A DNA stretch of 64,000 nucleotides from Leptospira kanakyensis (GTDB lineage: Bacteria > Spirochaetota > Leptospiria > Leptospirales > Leptospiraceae): assembly GCF_004769235.1 (NCBI RefSeq), contig NZ_RQFG01000005.1:1458794-1522793 (forward strand), read 5' to 3'. Shown piece after piece: positions 36,439-45,416 of the stretch. The notes under the pieces were generated by a model. That model was not told where the DNA came from and made no database searches. It saw only the letters and a list, made by a program, of their open reading frames with translations. The position numbers and the translations under genes are program-made. The stretch's first letter is position 1, and every line of letters starts with the position of its first letter.

Positions 36439-37317
36439 ATGATCAGGCAATTATCTATATACTTCGGATTGGTTTTGTTTCTTTTGGGGACGGGATTTGT
36501 TTTTGCAGAGCACACAATGACAAACTCTTCCTTACAATTGCTGAAAGAAGAGGTAAGTGCATGGAAAGAGAGAAAACCATCCACTGAAATTAAAAAACAG
36601 ATTCGAAACCATCGAAGTTTTCCTGTGGATGATGGAAGTTGTCGATTGGAACCTGCTTCCAGTATTTCATCTGTTACCTATTTTAGATTCAGTTGTCAAA
36701 ATGAATCAGATCCCATGCTCATTAGGTTCCAATCCAACCAAAAAAGGAATCTGGCTCCAGATACTTTCCAATTAAGAGCTGTTCATCGAATTGGAAAAAA
36801 ACAATATTTAGAAATTGAAACAGGACTTGTGGCAAGTGAAACTAAGTCATCCTTCGTATCATCAAAATCGAATACAGATGATACGGAACTAGATTACCCA
36901 TCTAAAAAACAGAATCCAGTGGTTGTAGCAGGAAAACAACCAATCAGTTCTTACAAACCAATCCAAAATCCTAATTTATTTTATTTTAAATCTATCTCTG
37001 AAAATCCCAAAAGGAGAAAAGAAGTCCCTTCAAATATTGAAGTATTTTTTGATTCCTCTTGTCCTTTAGAATTTATCGAGAAGGATCAGAGTTTTTATTG
37101 GGACCAAACAGTTTCTTATGTTTTTCGAATTTCTTGCGTTCGTGATTCTGTTTATAGTTTGATCCGAGTTCCTTCTTCAGGATCAGGTGATTTGATTTCA
37201 TCCAATACAATTTGGAAAGATCCAAAACCCGGTGATCGAGTTTTAGGAAATGCTGTTTTAAAAAAAATTACCGAAACGCAAACCTTTTGGGAGAAAATCG
37301 TTTTGTATTATGAATAA
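36439..37317 (+). CDS. Exported protein with an internal two-fold repeat
   Basis: 292 residues, unrecognised. MIRQLSIYFGLVLFLLGTGFVFAE is a signal peptide. Two segments look alike: SCRLEP..SSVTYFRFSCQ (about 67-95) and SCPLEF..TVSYVFRISC (about 212-240), each with a pair of cysteines probably forming a disulfide, each followed by an IRF/IRV strand and an RAV/NAVLKK segment. The stop overlaps the HtrA-like gene by eight bases, so it is likely a partner of the secreted proteases. The 172 bases upstream probably hold the promoter and contain a CCGAT/ATCGG inverted repeat at about 36412-36431. Confidence 0.68.
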   Translation: MIRQLSIYFGLVLFLLGTGFVFAEHTMTNSSLQLLKEEVSAWKERKPSTEIKKQIRNHRSFPVDDGSCRLEPASSISSVTYFRFSCQNESDPMLIRFQSNQKRNLAPDTFQLRAVHRIGKKQYLEIETGLVASETKSSFVSSKSNTDDTELDYPSKKQNPVVVAGKQPISSYKPIQNPNLFYFKSISENPKRRKEVPSNIEVFFDSSCPLEFIEKDQSFYWDQTVSYVFRISCVRDSVYSLIRVPSSGSGDLISSNTIWKDPKPGDRVLGNAVLKKITETQTFWEKIVLYYE

Positions 37318-38767
37318 ATTATTAAAATTTAGTTTTCTCTTTTTCCTAATGAGTTTTTCTCTCTTGGCTCAAGTTGATCCTGAGCCAGCGGTTGATTCTA
37401 TTTTTCGTTCTGTAGTTCTCATTCGTAATGAAGGATTTAACACCGAAAACAAAACACAACCATGGATGAAAAAGAATTTGTATACGGGATTTGGATCGGG
37501 TTTTGTTTTACCTGGCCAAACCATTTTAACCAACGCTCATGTGGTACGTGATGCCAAAAGAATTCTTGTTAAAAGTAGTTTCACGAAAAAAGAATATTTA
37601 GCAGATGTTAAGTATATTGGTTATGATTGTGATTTAGCATTATTACAGGTAAATGATCCCGATTTTTCGGAACAAACCAATTCCCTTTCCTTTTTGGAAG
37701 GAGTTCCCAATTTAGGATCGGATGTATTGTTACTAGGATTTCCGAATGGGGCTGATAGTTTATCGGTAGAAAAAGGATCTGTCCTTCGTTTTGAAAAAAA
37801 TCGTTACACCTACTCCGGGTTAGATTATCGAAATGTATTAAAAATTAATGCTAATATCCAACCAGGGAATTCTGGTGGCCCCGCCGTACAAAATGGGAAA
37901 GTAGTAGGTCTTGTGTTTCAAATTAGTACATTGGAACAAGGCATTGCTTATTTGATATCGAATGATATCATTCGTCATTTTTTAGAAGATATAGGTGACG
38001 GAAAGTATGATGGATTTCCAAATATTGGTTTTACTTTTCAAAATGGAAATCCTAAAAGTTTAAAACAAGCGATGAAGGTTCCCTCTGACCAATCGGGAAT
38101 TTTTGTGAACCGGATTTATCCTTCTTCTACATTTTCAAAAGTTTTAAAGGAAAAAGATTTTGTAACTGCAGTAGATGGTTTGCCGCTGACCAATGACGGC
38201 GAAATTTCTGGTGCCAACAAAAAAGAATTTATCATCGATTGGATAGAAAACAAACAACTGAATTCCAAAGTAACCGTTAGTTATTACCGGGCCGGAAAAC
38301 AGTATGATGCGGAAGTGAATCTGCAAAAAAATTATGCTTTGGATTTGTATCGAGACTCAACAGAGGATTATTTTTTACAAGCAGGGTTTGTTTTTCAACC
38401 TATCACCAGATCTTTTTTTCATTCGGAAGATGGGGACTTAGATAGTTCTTTAAAATATCATTATAGTTATTTCATTCAGGATTTGTTGTATCGGTATACG
38501 GTTCGTGACATTGTACTCAGTTATACATTTAACGATCCTGAAACTTCGAAATACAAAAAATATAAATACAAAGTTGTAGAGTCAATTAACGGACGTATCC
38601 CGAAAGATTTAAATGAATTCAAATCCATTTGGAAAGATGGAAAAAAAGGATTTGTGGTTCTTAAATTTCGAGGAATGGATCTACCCATTGTTTTACGGCC
38701 AGAGTCCGTTTACCAAATGAACCAACGTGTGAAAAAAAGATATGGTGCCAATTATGAAGAGTTTTAA
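37310..38767 (+). CDS. HtrA/Deg-like serine protease with PDZ domain
   Basis: 485 residues with a signal peptide (MNKLLKFSFLFFLMSFSLLAQ). The trypsin-like domain has a complete triad: His77 (TNAHVV), Asp107 (DCDLAL) and Ser187 (GNSGGP). A PDZ domain follows (about 235-340, GIFVNRIYPSS, DFVTAVDGLPL), and a C-terminal Deg-type region (about 345-485, VVESINGRIPKDLNEFK). The periplasmic or secreted protease could handle misfolded or host proteins, as reported for other leptospiral HtrA proteins. It overlaps both neighbours. Confidence 0.9.
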   Translation: MNKLLKFSFLFFLMSFSLLAQVDPEPAVDSIFRSVVLIRNEGFNTENKTQPWMKKNLYTGFGSGFVLPGQTILTNAHVVRDAKRILVKSSFTKKEYLADVKYIGYDCDLALLQVNDPDFSEQTNSLSFLEGVPNLGSDVLLLGFPNGADSLSVEKGSVLRFEKNRYTYSGLDYRNVLKINANIQPGNSGGPAVQNGKVVGLVFQISTLEQGIAYLISNDIIRHFLEDIGDGKYDGFPNIGFTFQNGNPKSLKQAMKVPSDQSGIFVNRIYPSSTFSKVLKEKDFVTAVDGLPLTNDGEISGANKKEFIIDWIENKQLNSKVTVSYYRAGKQYDAEVNLQKNYALDLYRDSTEDYFLQAGFVFQPITRSFFHSEDGDLDSSLKYHYSYFIQDLLYRYTVRDIVLSYTFNDPETSKYKKYKYKVVESINGRIPKDLNEFKSIWKDGKKGFVVLKFRGMDLPIVLRPESVYQMNQRVKKRYGANYEEF

Positions 38768-40118
38768 ATTTATTTTAGTCATTATCTCGATTTTTGCCAC
38801 CTTACTTCCTCTTGGCGCCGAGGAGTTTGAAGACAAACGTGTCATTGAATCGAGGATTACCTTCCAAAAAACAAGCCACCAAAATCCTTGGTTAGTGGGT
38901 GAACCATTTTCTAGAAAGTTAAATTTGATTTATGTGGGTAAAGGGCTTTTTTTTGGAGTCACACTTCCGAAACAAAATCCGGTTTTTGCTGAATTTGAAT
39001 CTTTTGATTATTCTGTGCCGAAACTCGGAATCAAATCCTATGATGAAGAAACTGGATTTTTACTTTTGGAAACAAAAGAAATTCCCAAACTTCCTAAACC
39101 AGTTGCTTTGGATTCTAAATCTTTCAATAAACAATGTGTCACAGGAAAATCTCGTTATGTATTCCTTCCATTTTCCAAAACTCCAATTAAAGTATTGTTA
39201 TTAGAAAATAAAACATCAGAAGAACCTAACTTTTTCTTCAAAAATCAAACCTTATGTGGTGTTACCATTTCTGAATATTTAGTTCCAACAGAATATGTGG
39301 AAACCTTTTATCGCACAGAGGGAAAACCTTTCCCACATCCAGGATTTGTTTTTGATGTAAATTTAACTCCTTCGGAACGCGAATATTATTCTAAAACTTT
39401 TAAAAATCCTCTACTAGTGACAGAAGTGATTCCTGGTGTGGGGCCTGCTTATAATTTGTTTCCAGGAGATTTGGTAACAGAGATTGGTACTGTTTCACTT
39501 TCTAAGGTTGATGATTGGGATAGGGCCGATAAAGTGTATGATTTGATTTTAAGGAAATCGGATGGCAGCTTGCGTGGATTAGGTGAGAATGTTCAGTTGA
39601 AACTCCATCGTAATTTCCAAAGTCAAACTGTGAGTTATGATTTACGAGCTTATGACTCCAATGACTTTTTAATTCCTGAAGAAGCAAAAAAAAGAAAACC
39701 TTTGTATTTGATAGCAGGTGGGTTTTTTTTCACAGAACTTACCAATGCTTATTTAAAAGAATTTGGTTCTGAATACCGGGTGAAATCAGAAAAAAAGCTG
39801 GTTTATCTTTCTGATTATTATCAAAAAAAAGTGCATCCTGTCCGCGAAAAGATAGTGATCTTAAGTCGTGTTTTCCCCCTAGAAGGGAACCTAGGATATC
39901 AGGATTTTCAGGATTTAGTTTTGGAAAAGGTAAATGGAACTAGAATCACTTCACTTGGCCAGTTGAAAACCCTTCTCCAGTCGGAGGACACCACCTATTA
40001 TGCGTTTGAGCTTTCTGGTGGGAAAATTGCCTTTTTTTCACGTAGGGAAATTTTGGACTTACAACAAGAGTTGCAGTTGACTTATAAATTGGGTCGAGCC
40101 TACAACTTGGAAGATTAA
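38754..40118 (+). CDS. HtrA-like pseudoprotease with PDZ domain
   Basis: 454 residues. Signal peptide MKSFKFILVIISIFATLLPLGAEE. The layout mirrors the preceding protease: an N-terminal segment (GIKSYDEETGFLLLETKE in the place of the Asp block), a PDZ-like domain (about 205-300, VTEVIPGVGPAYNLFPGDLV) and a Deg-type C-terminal region (VILSRVFPLEGNLGYQDFQD, LEKVNGTRITSLGQLKTLL). No TNAHV, DLAL or GNSGGP is present, so it should be inactive. The ATG at 38754 begins the signal peptide and overlaps the protease by 14 bases; an in-frame ATG at 38742 would add four residues. Confidence 0.72.
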   Translation: MKSFKFILVIISIFATLLPLGAEEFEDKRVIESRITFQKTSHQNPWLVGEPFSRKLNLIYVGKGLFFGVTLPKQNPVFAEFESFDYSVPKLGIKSYDEETGFLLLETKEIPKLPKPVALDSKSFNKQCVTGKSRYVFLPFSKTPIKVLLLENKTSEEPNFFFKNQTLCGVTISEYLVPTEYVETFYRTEGKPFPHPGFVFDVNLTPSEREYYSKTFKNPLLVTEVIPGVGPAYNLFPGDLVTEIGTVSLSKVDDWDRADKVYDLILRKSDGSLRGLGENVQLKLHRNFQSQTVSYDLRAYDSNDFLIPEEAKKRKPLYLIAGGFFFTELTNAYLKEFGSEYRVKSEKKLVYLSDYYQKKVHPVREKIVILSRVFPLEGNLGYQDFQDLVLEKVNGTRITSLGQLKTLLQSEDTTYYAFELSGGKIAFFSRREILDLQQELQLTYKLGRAYNLED

Positions 40119-40181
40119 ATTCCAAAAATAGATTTACATTTGTTATAGATTGAAGTTCCATTTACTCTAAGACTTTATCCT

Positions 40182-41078
40182 ATGAAAATCCTTTTTGTTG
40201 ATGACGAAGATACAATCCGCGAATTGTTCTGGGAATACTTCAAAGATGAATTTAACGTAACTCTTGCTTCTGATGGTTTAGAGGCACTTACGATTTCAAA
40301 TCAAAATACATTTGATCTTATCATTTCAGATATCAGCTTACCAAAATTAAATGGAATCCAGTTCATTCAAAAACTGAGAGCCGATGGAAACCAAACTCCA
40401 TTTTTAGTTATTACTGGTGATAGTGACATTCAAATCGCAATCGATGTTTTTAGAATGGGAGCCGTTGATTTTTTTCTAAAACCATTCCGGATGGAAGCTC
40501 TCCGTTCTCGAATCAAAAAATTTGAAAACGCCGATGTTGATTTAACTCTATTATTCAATAGTGGAGAGATCATTCAGTTTAGTGACGATTGCAAAATTAA
40601 AATTCGTCCACAAATTAAAAAATTAAATTCTTATATTGCCTTTATCGTAAAACAAATATTAAATTCTCCTCTTGCTACCCATGAAGATTTAATTTCTATT
40701 AAAATTGTTTTGTATGAACTATTGGCAAATGCCATTGAACATGGTGTTGCTGGTGTGAGTTATGCGGAGAAACAAGAATGTTTGGAAGCAAACGAGGATT
40801 ATTTTAAATTAGTGGATTCCCGTTGTGCAGAAAATAACTCTTCTGTTTTTATTGAAATTTCTATGGATGATGTGGGAGTCACCATTGTCATTCGTGATGA
40901 AGGAAATGGATTTGCTGTTAGCCAAATTCCAAACCCAGTGGTCAATCCAGCTGCTAACTTAGTGAGTGGAAGGGGAATTTTCCTCGCTAAGATGAATATT
41001 GATTCTATTGTTTATAATGAAAAAGGTAACGAAGTTCGATTTTTTAAAACTTGGTACCGGTTGATGCAAGCCAACTAA
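40182..41078 (+). CDS. Response regulator fused to an anti-sigma-type ATPase domain
   Basis: 298 residues. The receiver domain (1-115) has DDEDT, phospho-acceptor Asp50 (LIISDISLPK), ITGDSD and FLKPF. The C-terminal part (about 150-298) is a HATPase_c domain of the RsbW type: ELLANAIEHGVAG (N-box), IRDEGNGF and SGRGIFLAKM. There is no HisKA, so it probably acts as a phosphorylation-controlled serine kinase or anti-sigma switch rather than a sensor kinase. It would fit the SpoIIE phosphatases encoded nearby. It stands alone, overlapping the convergent next gene by four bases. Confidence 0.88.
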   Translation: MKILFVDDEDTIRELFWEYFKDEFNVTLASDGLEALTISNQNTFDLIISDISLPKLNGIQFIQKLRADGNQTPFLVITGDSDIQIAIDVFRMGAVDFFLKPFRMEALRSRIKKFENADVDLTLLFNSGEIIQFSDDCKIKIRPQIKKLNSYIAFIVKQILNSPLATHEDLISIKIVLYELLANAIEHGVAGVSYAEKQECLEANEDYFKLVDSRCAENNSSVFIEISMDDVGVTIVIRDEGNGFAVSQIPNPVVNPAANLVSGRGIFLAKMNIDSIVYNEKGNEVRFFKTWYRLMQAN

Positions 41079-42547
41079 AACTGAATTCCTAAAGATACAT
41101 AGAATCGAACGTATTCTTTTTTGGGTAATTCTTCTGTAAACGGCTCCGTAATGAGAACACGTGTTCCGTTAGGATCCATAATCGTATACGAAGCACTCAT
41201 TTGGGCAAATAATTTGCCGTAGTCGTTGGATGAAAAACTAAGTTTACCGATGACTTCATTTCCTTTGCCTAAAAGGGAATCTGACCTATTTAAAAAAATA
41301 TCGGTTCTAAACCAAGAATACCAATCAAAACCCATCTGAATTCCATAAATGCGATTCCCCTTGTTTTCAAAGTTGGGATTGTCTTTTGAAGGTACATCTC
41401 GGAAACCTGGAGGGTTTACTAAATCCAAAGACTGGTATAATAAAAAAGACGAATATCCGCCAAGAACTCTTGGTTCTGCGAAACTAGACGCATAACCATT
41501 GCTATTTGAATCGACTCGATCTTTTTCGTCTTTTTTTGTAACAAGTCCTGCAAAACCTAAACTAAGTTTTTCACCTTTGGAATGTAAGGACATATAACCT
41601 AGGTAGGAATTCGTTGCAGTTTGTTTTTCCAACCAAGGGGAAGAAGAAGATTTTGATTCACCGAGTAAACGGATGCCAACTAAATCGACTGCCCAGGTTT
41701 CCCAAAATTTCCTAGATTGAAATTCCATTCCACTATAGGAATAACGCCCAGAGACTCTTTGGCCTGAGAGGATTTCTCCATTTGTATTATGGTTGGGATC
41801 ATTATATACGTAATGAAAAAAACGAAACTCTTCCCAAAATAAAATTTTTTCAGAACCAAGGATACCTCCGTAAATTTCTCTCCTGTATCCACTCCAAGGA
41901 GGTGCGGACCAATTTTCCCATTCCGGTTTCACATTTAATTGAATTCCTGTTATGCGAATGCCAGACGAATGAGAAAAAGAAACAGATCCATAATTAGCCA
42001 TTCCCACAAAAAAGAAACCAAACCTGTCGAGTCGATTGAACCCACGACCCACTTCCAAAGCCAATTGGATTCCTGAAATATCCTTAGAGGCAAGGGCTGT
42101 GATTTCAGAATCGTAAATGGTTCTTACTTCTTTATCTATGATCCTTCCTTCAGAAACACCCACTCGCGGTGCGAGAAGGATTCCTAAGTTCCAACCTTGG
42201 CCTGCATAATAAAACAAACTAGGTGTGGTTAAGATTCCTTGTGTGTAATAACGATTGGCTTTTTCCGAATCCAGTCCCCCTTTTTGGGATTGGAATTTTC
42301 CTCCTGTGATGATTCCTGTTTGGAGGCCAAAACCTGGTTTTTCTGCTGCATTTGGAATCGTTTGGTTCCTTTCTGTCACAACCACCCGGCCAAAATTGCG
42401 GTTGGCTCGGTCATCGTCCATCGCCGAGTCTGAATAAGATACTGCGGAAAGATTAGAAAAAAAAGAAACTAAGAGAAAGGAAACTATCCCGATACTTGTA
42501 GGGATGAAGAAAATACTTTTGAAATACAGACATGGATTTCTTCTCAT
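41075..42547 (-). CDS. Putative outer-membrane beta-barrel protein
   Basis: 490 residues, unrecognised family. Signal peptide near residues 12-36 (FFIPTSIGIVSFLLVSFFSNLSA). The mature protein is rich in alternating aromatic/polar strands with Gly/Ser turns and ends in YVRFYVSLGIQF, a terminal Phe typical of barrels. AGGAGAGGGAAA precedes the ATG at 42547, which decides this start although it lies inside the divergent gene. The two divergent genes overlap by 44 bases at their 5' ends. Confidence 0.68.
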   Translation of the reverse strand: MRRNPCLYFKSIFFIPTSIGIVSFLLVSFFSNLSAVSYSDSAMDDDRANRNFGRVVVTERNQTIPNAAEKPGFGLQTGIITGGKFQSQKGGLDSEKANRYYTQGILTTPSLFYYAGQGWNLGILLAPRVGVSEGRIIDKEVRTIYDSEITALASKDISGIQLALEVGRGFNRLDRFGFFFVGMANYGSVSFSHSSGIRITGIQLNVKPEWENWSAPPWSGYRREIYGGILGSEKILFWEEFRFFHYVYNDPNHNTNGEILSGQRVSGRYSYSGMEFQSRKFWETWAVDLVGIRLLGESKSSSSPWLEKQTATNSYLGYMSLHSKGEKLSLGFAGLVTKKDEKDRVDSNSNGYASSFAEPRVLGGYSSFLLYQSLDLVNPPGFRDVPSKDNPNFENKGNRIYGIQMGFDWYSWFRTDIFLNRSDSLLGKGNEVIGKLSFSSNDYGKLFAQMSASYTIMDPNGTRVLITEPFTEELPKKEYVRFYVSLGIQF

Positions 42548-43130
42548 TTTCCCTCTCCTGTTGGTTATTTTTTCTTATAGGGAAGCTGACACTCGTTTTT
42601 CTCATGATTTGAGCCGGTTTTTTGAAAAGACAGACCATAGTAAGGAAGAAGCTGTTCTTTTTGCCTATTTGACAGAGGTAGAAAAAACGGAATTTTCTGT
42701 TCGCAGAAGGAAAGAACTTTCAAGAGCCATTGTTCGATTTTCTCAAAAATTACAATTCCCCGATGGTACTTTGTTAGGTGGATATCCTCCCCATTCTTCT
42801 TTATTTTTACTTGCATGGGCAAAAACTAGATCGGAGTTTCGTAAAAAAAATTCGGATGGGTATGGAATTTTGGGATTGTCTGAATTATTTGTCCGCCAGT
42901 TTGAAATGTCCTCAGGAACCAAAATCAATCGAGACTACGACATCCAAAACGATTCCATCCAATTAAAAATTGTCCTTCTGAAACTGAAGGAGTTTTTGGC
43001 AGAAGGAAAATCGGTGAAAGATGCCTATATGAAATTATATGGGGATAGAGTTTCGAACAAAGAGTGGGAAAGATTAGAGACAAACTATAAAACAATTTAT
43101 GAGTTTGTTACTTCCGAAAATAAGCCATAA
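42504..43130 (+). CDS. Exported or membrane-anchored protein of unknown function
   Basis: 208 residues. An N-terminal hydrophobic segment (FLLIFPLLLVIFSY) is followed by a helical charged domain with FEMSSGTKINRDYDIQND and KSVKDAYMKLYGDRVSNKEW; no family recognised. The ATG at 42504 has only GGG next to it, and a TTG at 42516 is an alternative. Its 5' end overlaps the divergent barrel gene, and its 3' end overlaps the flippase gene by 23 bases. Confidence 0.62.
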   Translation: MKKILLKYRHGFLLIFPLLLVIFSYREADTRFSHDLSRFFEKTDHSKEEAVLFAYLTEVEKTEFSVRRRKELSRAIVRFSQKLQFPDGTLLGGYPPHSSLFLLAWAKTRSEFRKKNSDGYGILGLSELFVRQFEMSSGTKINRDYDIQNDSIQLKIVLLKLKEFLAEGKSVKDAYMKLYGDRVSNKEWERLETNYKTIYEFVTSENKP

Positions 43131-44385
43131 AATAACCCGTCAAAATCAACCAAGATACAATCTGACCGAGAAAGAGTGATATAGCAGCTCCATTGGCGCC
43201 CCAATCAGGTATGATCCAATAGTCAAAGATAGCACCAAAGATCAGACGAAGGAGGGCAAGGCCCGCAAGGAGTCTTGGCAATCCTAAGGCAAATAGTGCC
43301 GTACCTAGAGGTGCAAAAACCAACTGTAGTAAAAAATTTGGATAAAGAATTTTAAATACAGAAATTGAATTTGTATACTTAGTTCCAAATAACAAGGTTA
43401 AGATGGGTTCTGCGAGTAAAATACCCGGTGATAAGGCAATCGCAATCATCCCACCTAAAAATACAGACTTTTTTAAAACATTGGGGAATTCTTCTGTTTC
43501 CGCAAGTCTTGCCAATTTTGGAAAAATAATCGAATTAAAAGTAGCTAAAATAATAACAAATCCACTGAACAACTGCAAGGCGGTTCCGTAGTCGGCTACA
43601 ATTTCCGGTGGATGGAATTGGTTTAAAAAGAAAATTTCCAAACGATCGGAAAGGATCGCACAAATAGAAGCGGCAAAGGCCCAGAGATTAAAGAGTAAAA
43701 GTTTTTTTTGATTGGTTTTGATCTCGGAAGGTTCAGCACTAAAAGATATTTCTTCTTTTCCAAAGAAGAAAAAAAATAAAAATAAAACAAAAATTGGTGC
43801 AATACAGAAAATCGCAAGGATATCCATATACGTGAGTGGATGGTTGCTTGATTCAGAAAAAAAGATTAATAATAAAAGTCTGACTACGTTTGGTAAAGGG
43901 TTCCAAAGAGATAATGATTTGTATTTACGATAAGAAACAAATAGACTTTCGAAGTAGGATATAAAGGAGATGATAATCCCACCGAATAACAAAAGTAATA
44001 AAACAAAATAGTTTTCATCACTCGTAATATAAGCGACAAAACATACTAAAGTTAAAAACACAAAGGAATAAAACTTAATTCTGAGTGATGCGTTGAGTAT
44101 GGCACCTGGATTTTCTTTTTTGTCTGCTAGGGGAGAGATGTATTTGATGAGTGCGTTGGGCAGACCAAATTCTGCAACTGCCAGAACCACTGGTAAAAAT
44201 CCTAAGAAGTATTGGAGTTTTCCATTTTCCGCTTTGCTTAACAAATTAACGGAATAAATCATAAACACCAAATTGGTAATAGCGGAGAGAGCTTTGGAAC
44301 TACTAACAAAGAAAGAGTTTTTGAGAACTCCTTCTTTTAATAGTTCTAATTTTAGAATCTGAAATATCTTTTTTAATTTTTGCAT
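43108..44385 (-). CDS. Oligosaccharide flippase (Wzx/MATE-like polysaccharide export protein)
   Basis: 425 residues with about 12 membrane helices. The N-terminal SSKALSAITNLVFMIYSVNL and LPVVLAVAEFGLPNALIKYI, and GTALQLFSGFVIILATFNSI, are typical of the Wzx family that flips lipid-linked sugar units across the inner membrane. It is three bases downstream of the PAP2 gene, suggesting a joint role in lipid-carrier or surface-glycan metabolism. Confidence 0.82.
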   Translation of the reverse strand: MQKLKKIFQILKLELLKEGVLKNSFFVSSSKALSAITNLVFMIYSVNLLSKAENGKLQYFLGFLPVVLAVAEFGLPNALIKYISPLADKKENPGAILNASLRIKFYSFVFLTLVCFVAYITSDENYFVLLLLLFGGIIISFISYFESLFVSYRKYKSLSLWNPLPNVVRLLLLIFFSESSNHPLTYMDILAIFCIAPIFVLFLFFFFFGKEEISFSAEPSEIKTNQKKLLLFNLWAFAASICAILSDRLEIFFLNQFHPPEIVADYGTALQLFSGFVIILATFNSIIFPKLARLAETEEFPNVLKKSVFLGGMIAIALSPGILLAEPILTLLFGTKYTNSISVFKILYPNFLLQLVFAPLGTALFALGLPRLLAGLALLRLIFGAIFDYWIIPDWGANGAAISLFLGQIVSWLILTGYFMAYFRK

Positions 44386-44388
44386 GTA

Positions 44389-45399
44389 TTAGTTTTGCAA
44401 AAACTTTCCTCTTTGGATTTTTTGCAGAACCAATGGAACAAAGAAAACTAAGGCAAATCCAACCACTAAGTAACGAATGTATCGGAGAAACAAATCATCT
44501 GTCCAAATGGTTTTTTTGATCAAAATTCCTGGAATCACGTAAAGTAATAGAATCACTATCGCTAATACTAACAACCGAACAAGAACCGTAATCCAAAAAT
44601 TGTTAAAATTTTTGCTTCCGAAAGAAAGATTAAAATTGGGGAGAGACCAATTTAAAAATTCTGGTTTGCTAAATCTTGGATAAAAAAGTATACCGAGCCA
44701 AAAACCAGCAAGAGCTCCACTGGCAGTCATCACTCCCGACAAACTATGATGGTGTTCTACAGAAAGGAAGGGAGAATCAAGAGCAATCGGGGATAAGGTA
44801 AGTACGATTCCCAAAAGACTTAAAGTTCGGTAATTCTCTGTGTGTAAAAAAGCGGGAACAGATTCTTTTGTATAAAATCGATTGAGAAGAAATAATATGA
44901 TAAGTAAATGAACCACACCAAGTCCAAACCCTAAACTCACATCACCTAAGTAATGTACTTTGAGATACATTCTGGAAAATGGCATAAAAAGAATGATGAG
45001 AAAAGACAGAATTCGAAACCAAAGTTTTGGAATTCGATAAGCTAACAATCCCCATACGACAACCGCAGAATACGCATGGCCGGATGGCAAACCGAAGGCT
45101 TTTTCATCAAAGGCTTCTGGATAGGGAAAGGGTCTTGGGCTTTCTAAATAAAACTTCAAAAGAGAAATCACTACCGCGGAGGAAAGTAAACCAAGGGAAA
45201 GTTCAAAGGCAAGTTTTGGCCGGTAGTAGATATAAACAAAGGAAATGAGGCCCAGGAAAAAACTACTCCCTCCCAAATAATGGCAGATGGTAGAAATGAG
45301 AAGGAAGATTCCGCCGAGGTTCGGATCCCAAACGTGGAGTGAATCCAGGGGAACGGAGGAAAACCAAAGGGAGCTCTGTGCTAGGAGGAGTTCTTTCAT
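44389..45399 (-). CDS. PAP2-family membrane phosphatase with extended C-terminus
   Basis: 336 residues with eight to nine helices. The PAP2 motifs are KFYLESPRPFPYP, LPSGHAYSAVV and SRMYLKVHYLGD in the first 180 residues. The second half adds four or five helices with no recognised motif. The substrate could be undecaprenyl or phosphatidate phosphates. ATG 45399 is preceded by GGAAATTCCT; an in-frame ATG at 45411 lacks a ribosome site. It starts close to the divergent PlsC-like gene. Confidence 0.83.
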   Translation of the reverse strand: MKELLLAQSSLWFSSVPLDSLHVWDPNLGGIFLLISTICHYLGGSSFFLGLISFVYIYYRPKLAFELSLGLLSSAVVISLLKFYLESPRPFPYPEAFDEKAFGLPSGHAYSAVVVWGLLAYRIPKLWFRILSFLIILFMPFSRMYLKVHYLGDVSLGFGLGVVHLLIILFLLNRFYTKESVPAFLHTENYRTLSLLGIVLTLSPIALDSPFLSVEHHHSLSGVMTASGALAGFWLGILFYPRFSKPEFLNWSLPNFNLSFGSKNFNNFWITVLVRLLVLAIVILLLYVIPGILIKKTIWTDDLFLRYIRYLVVGFALVFFVPLVLQKIQRGKFLQN

Positions 45400-45416
45400 A
45401 GGAATTTCCATCTAAG

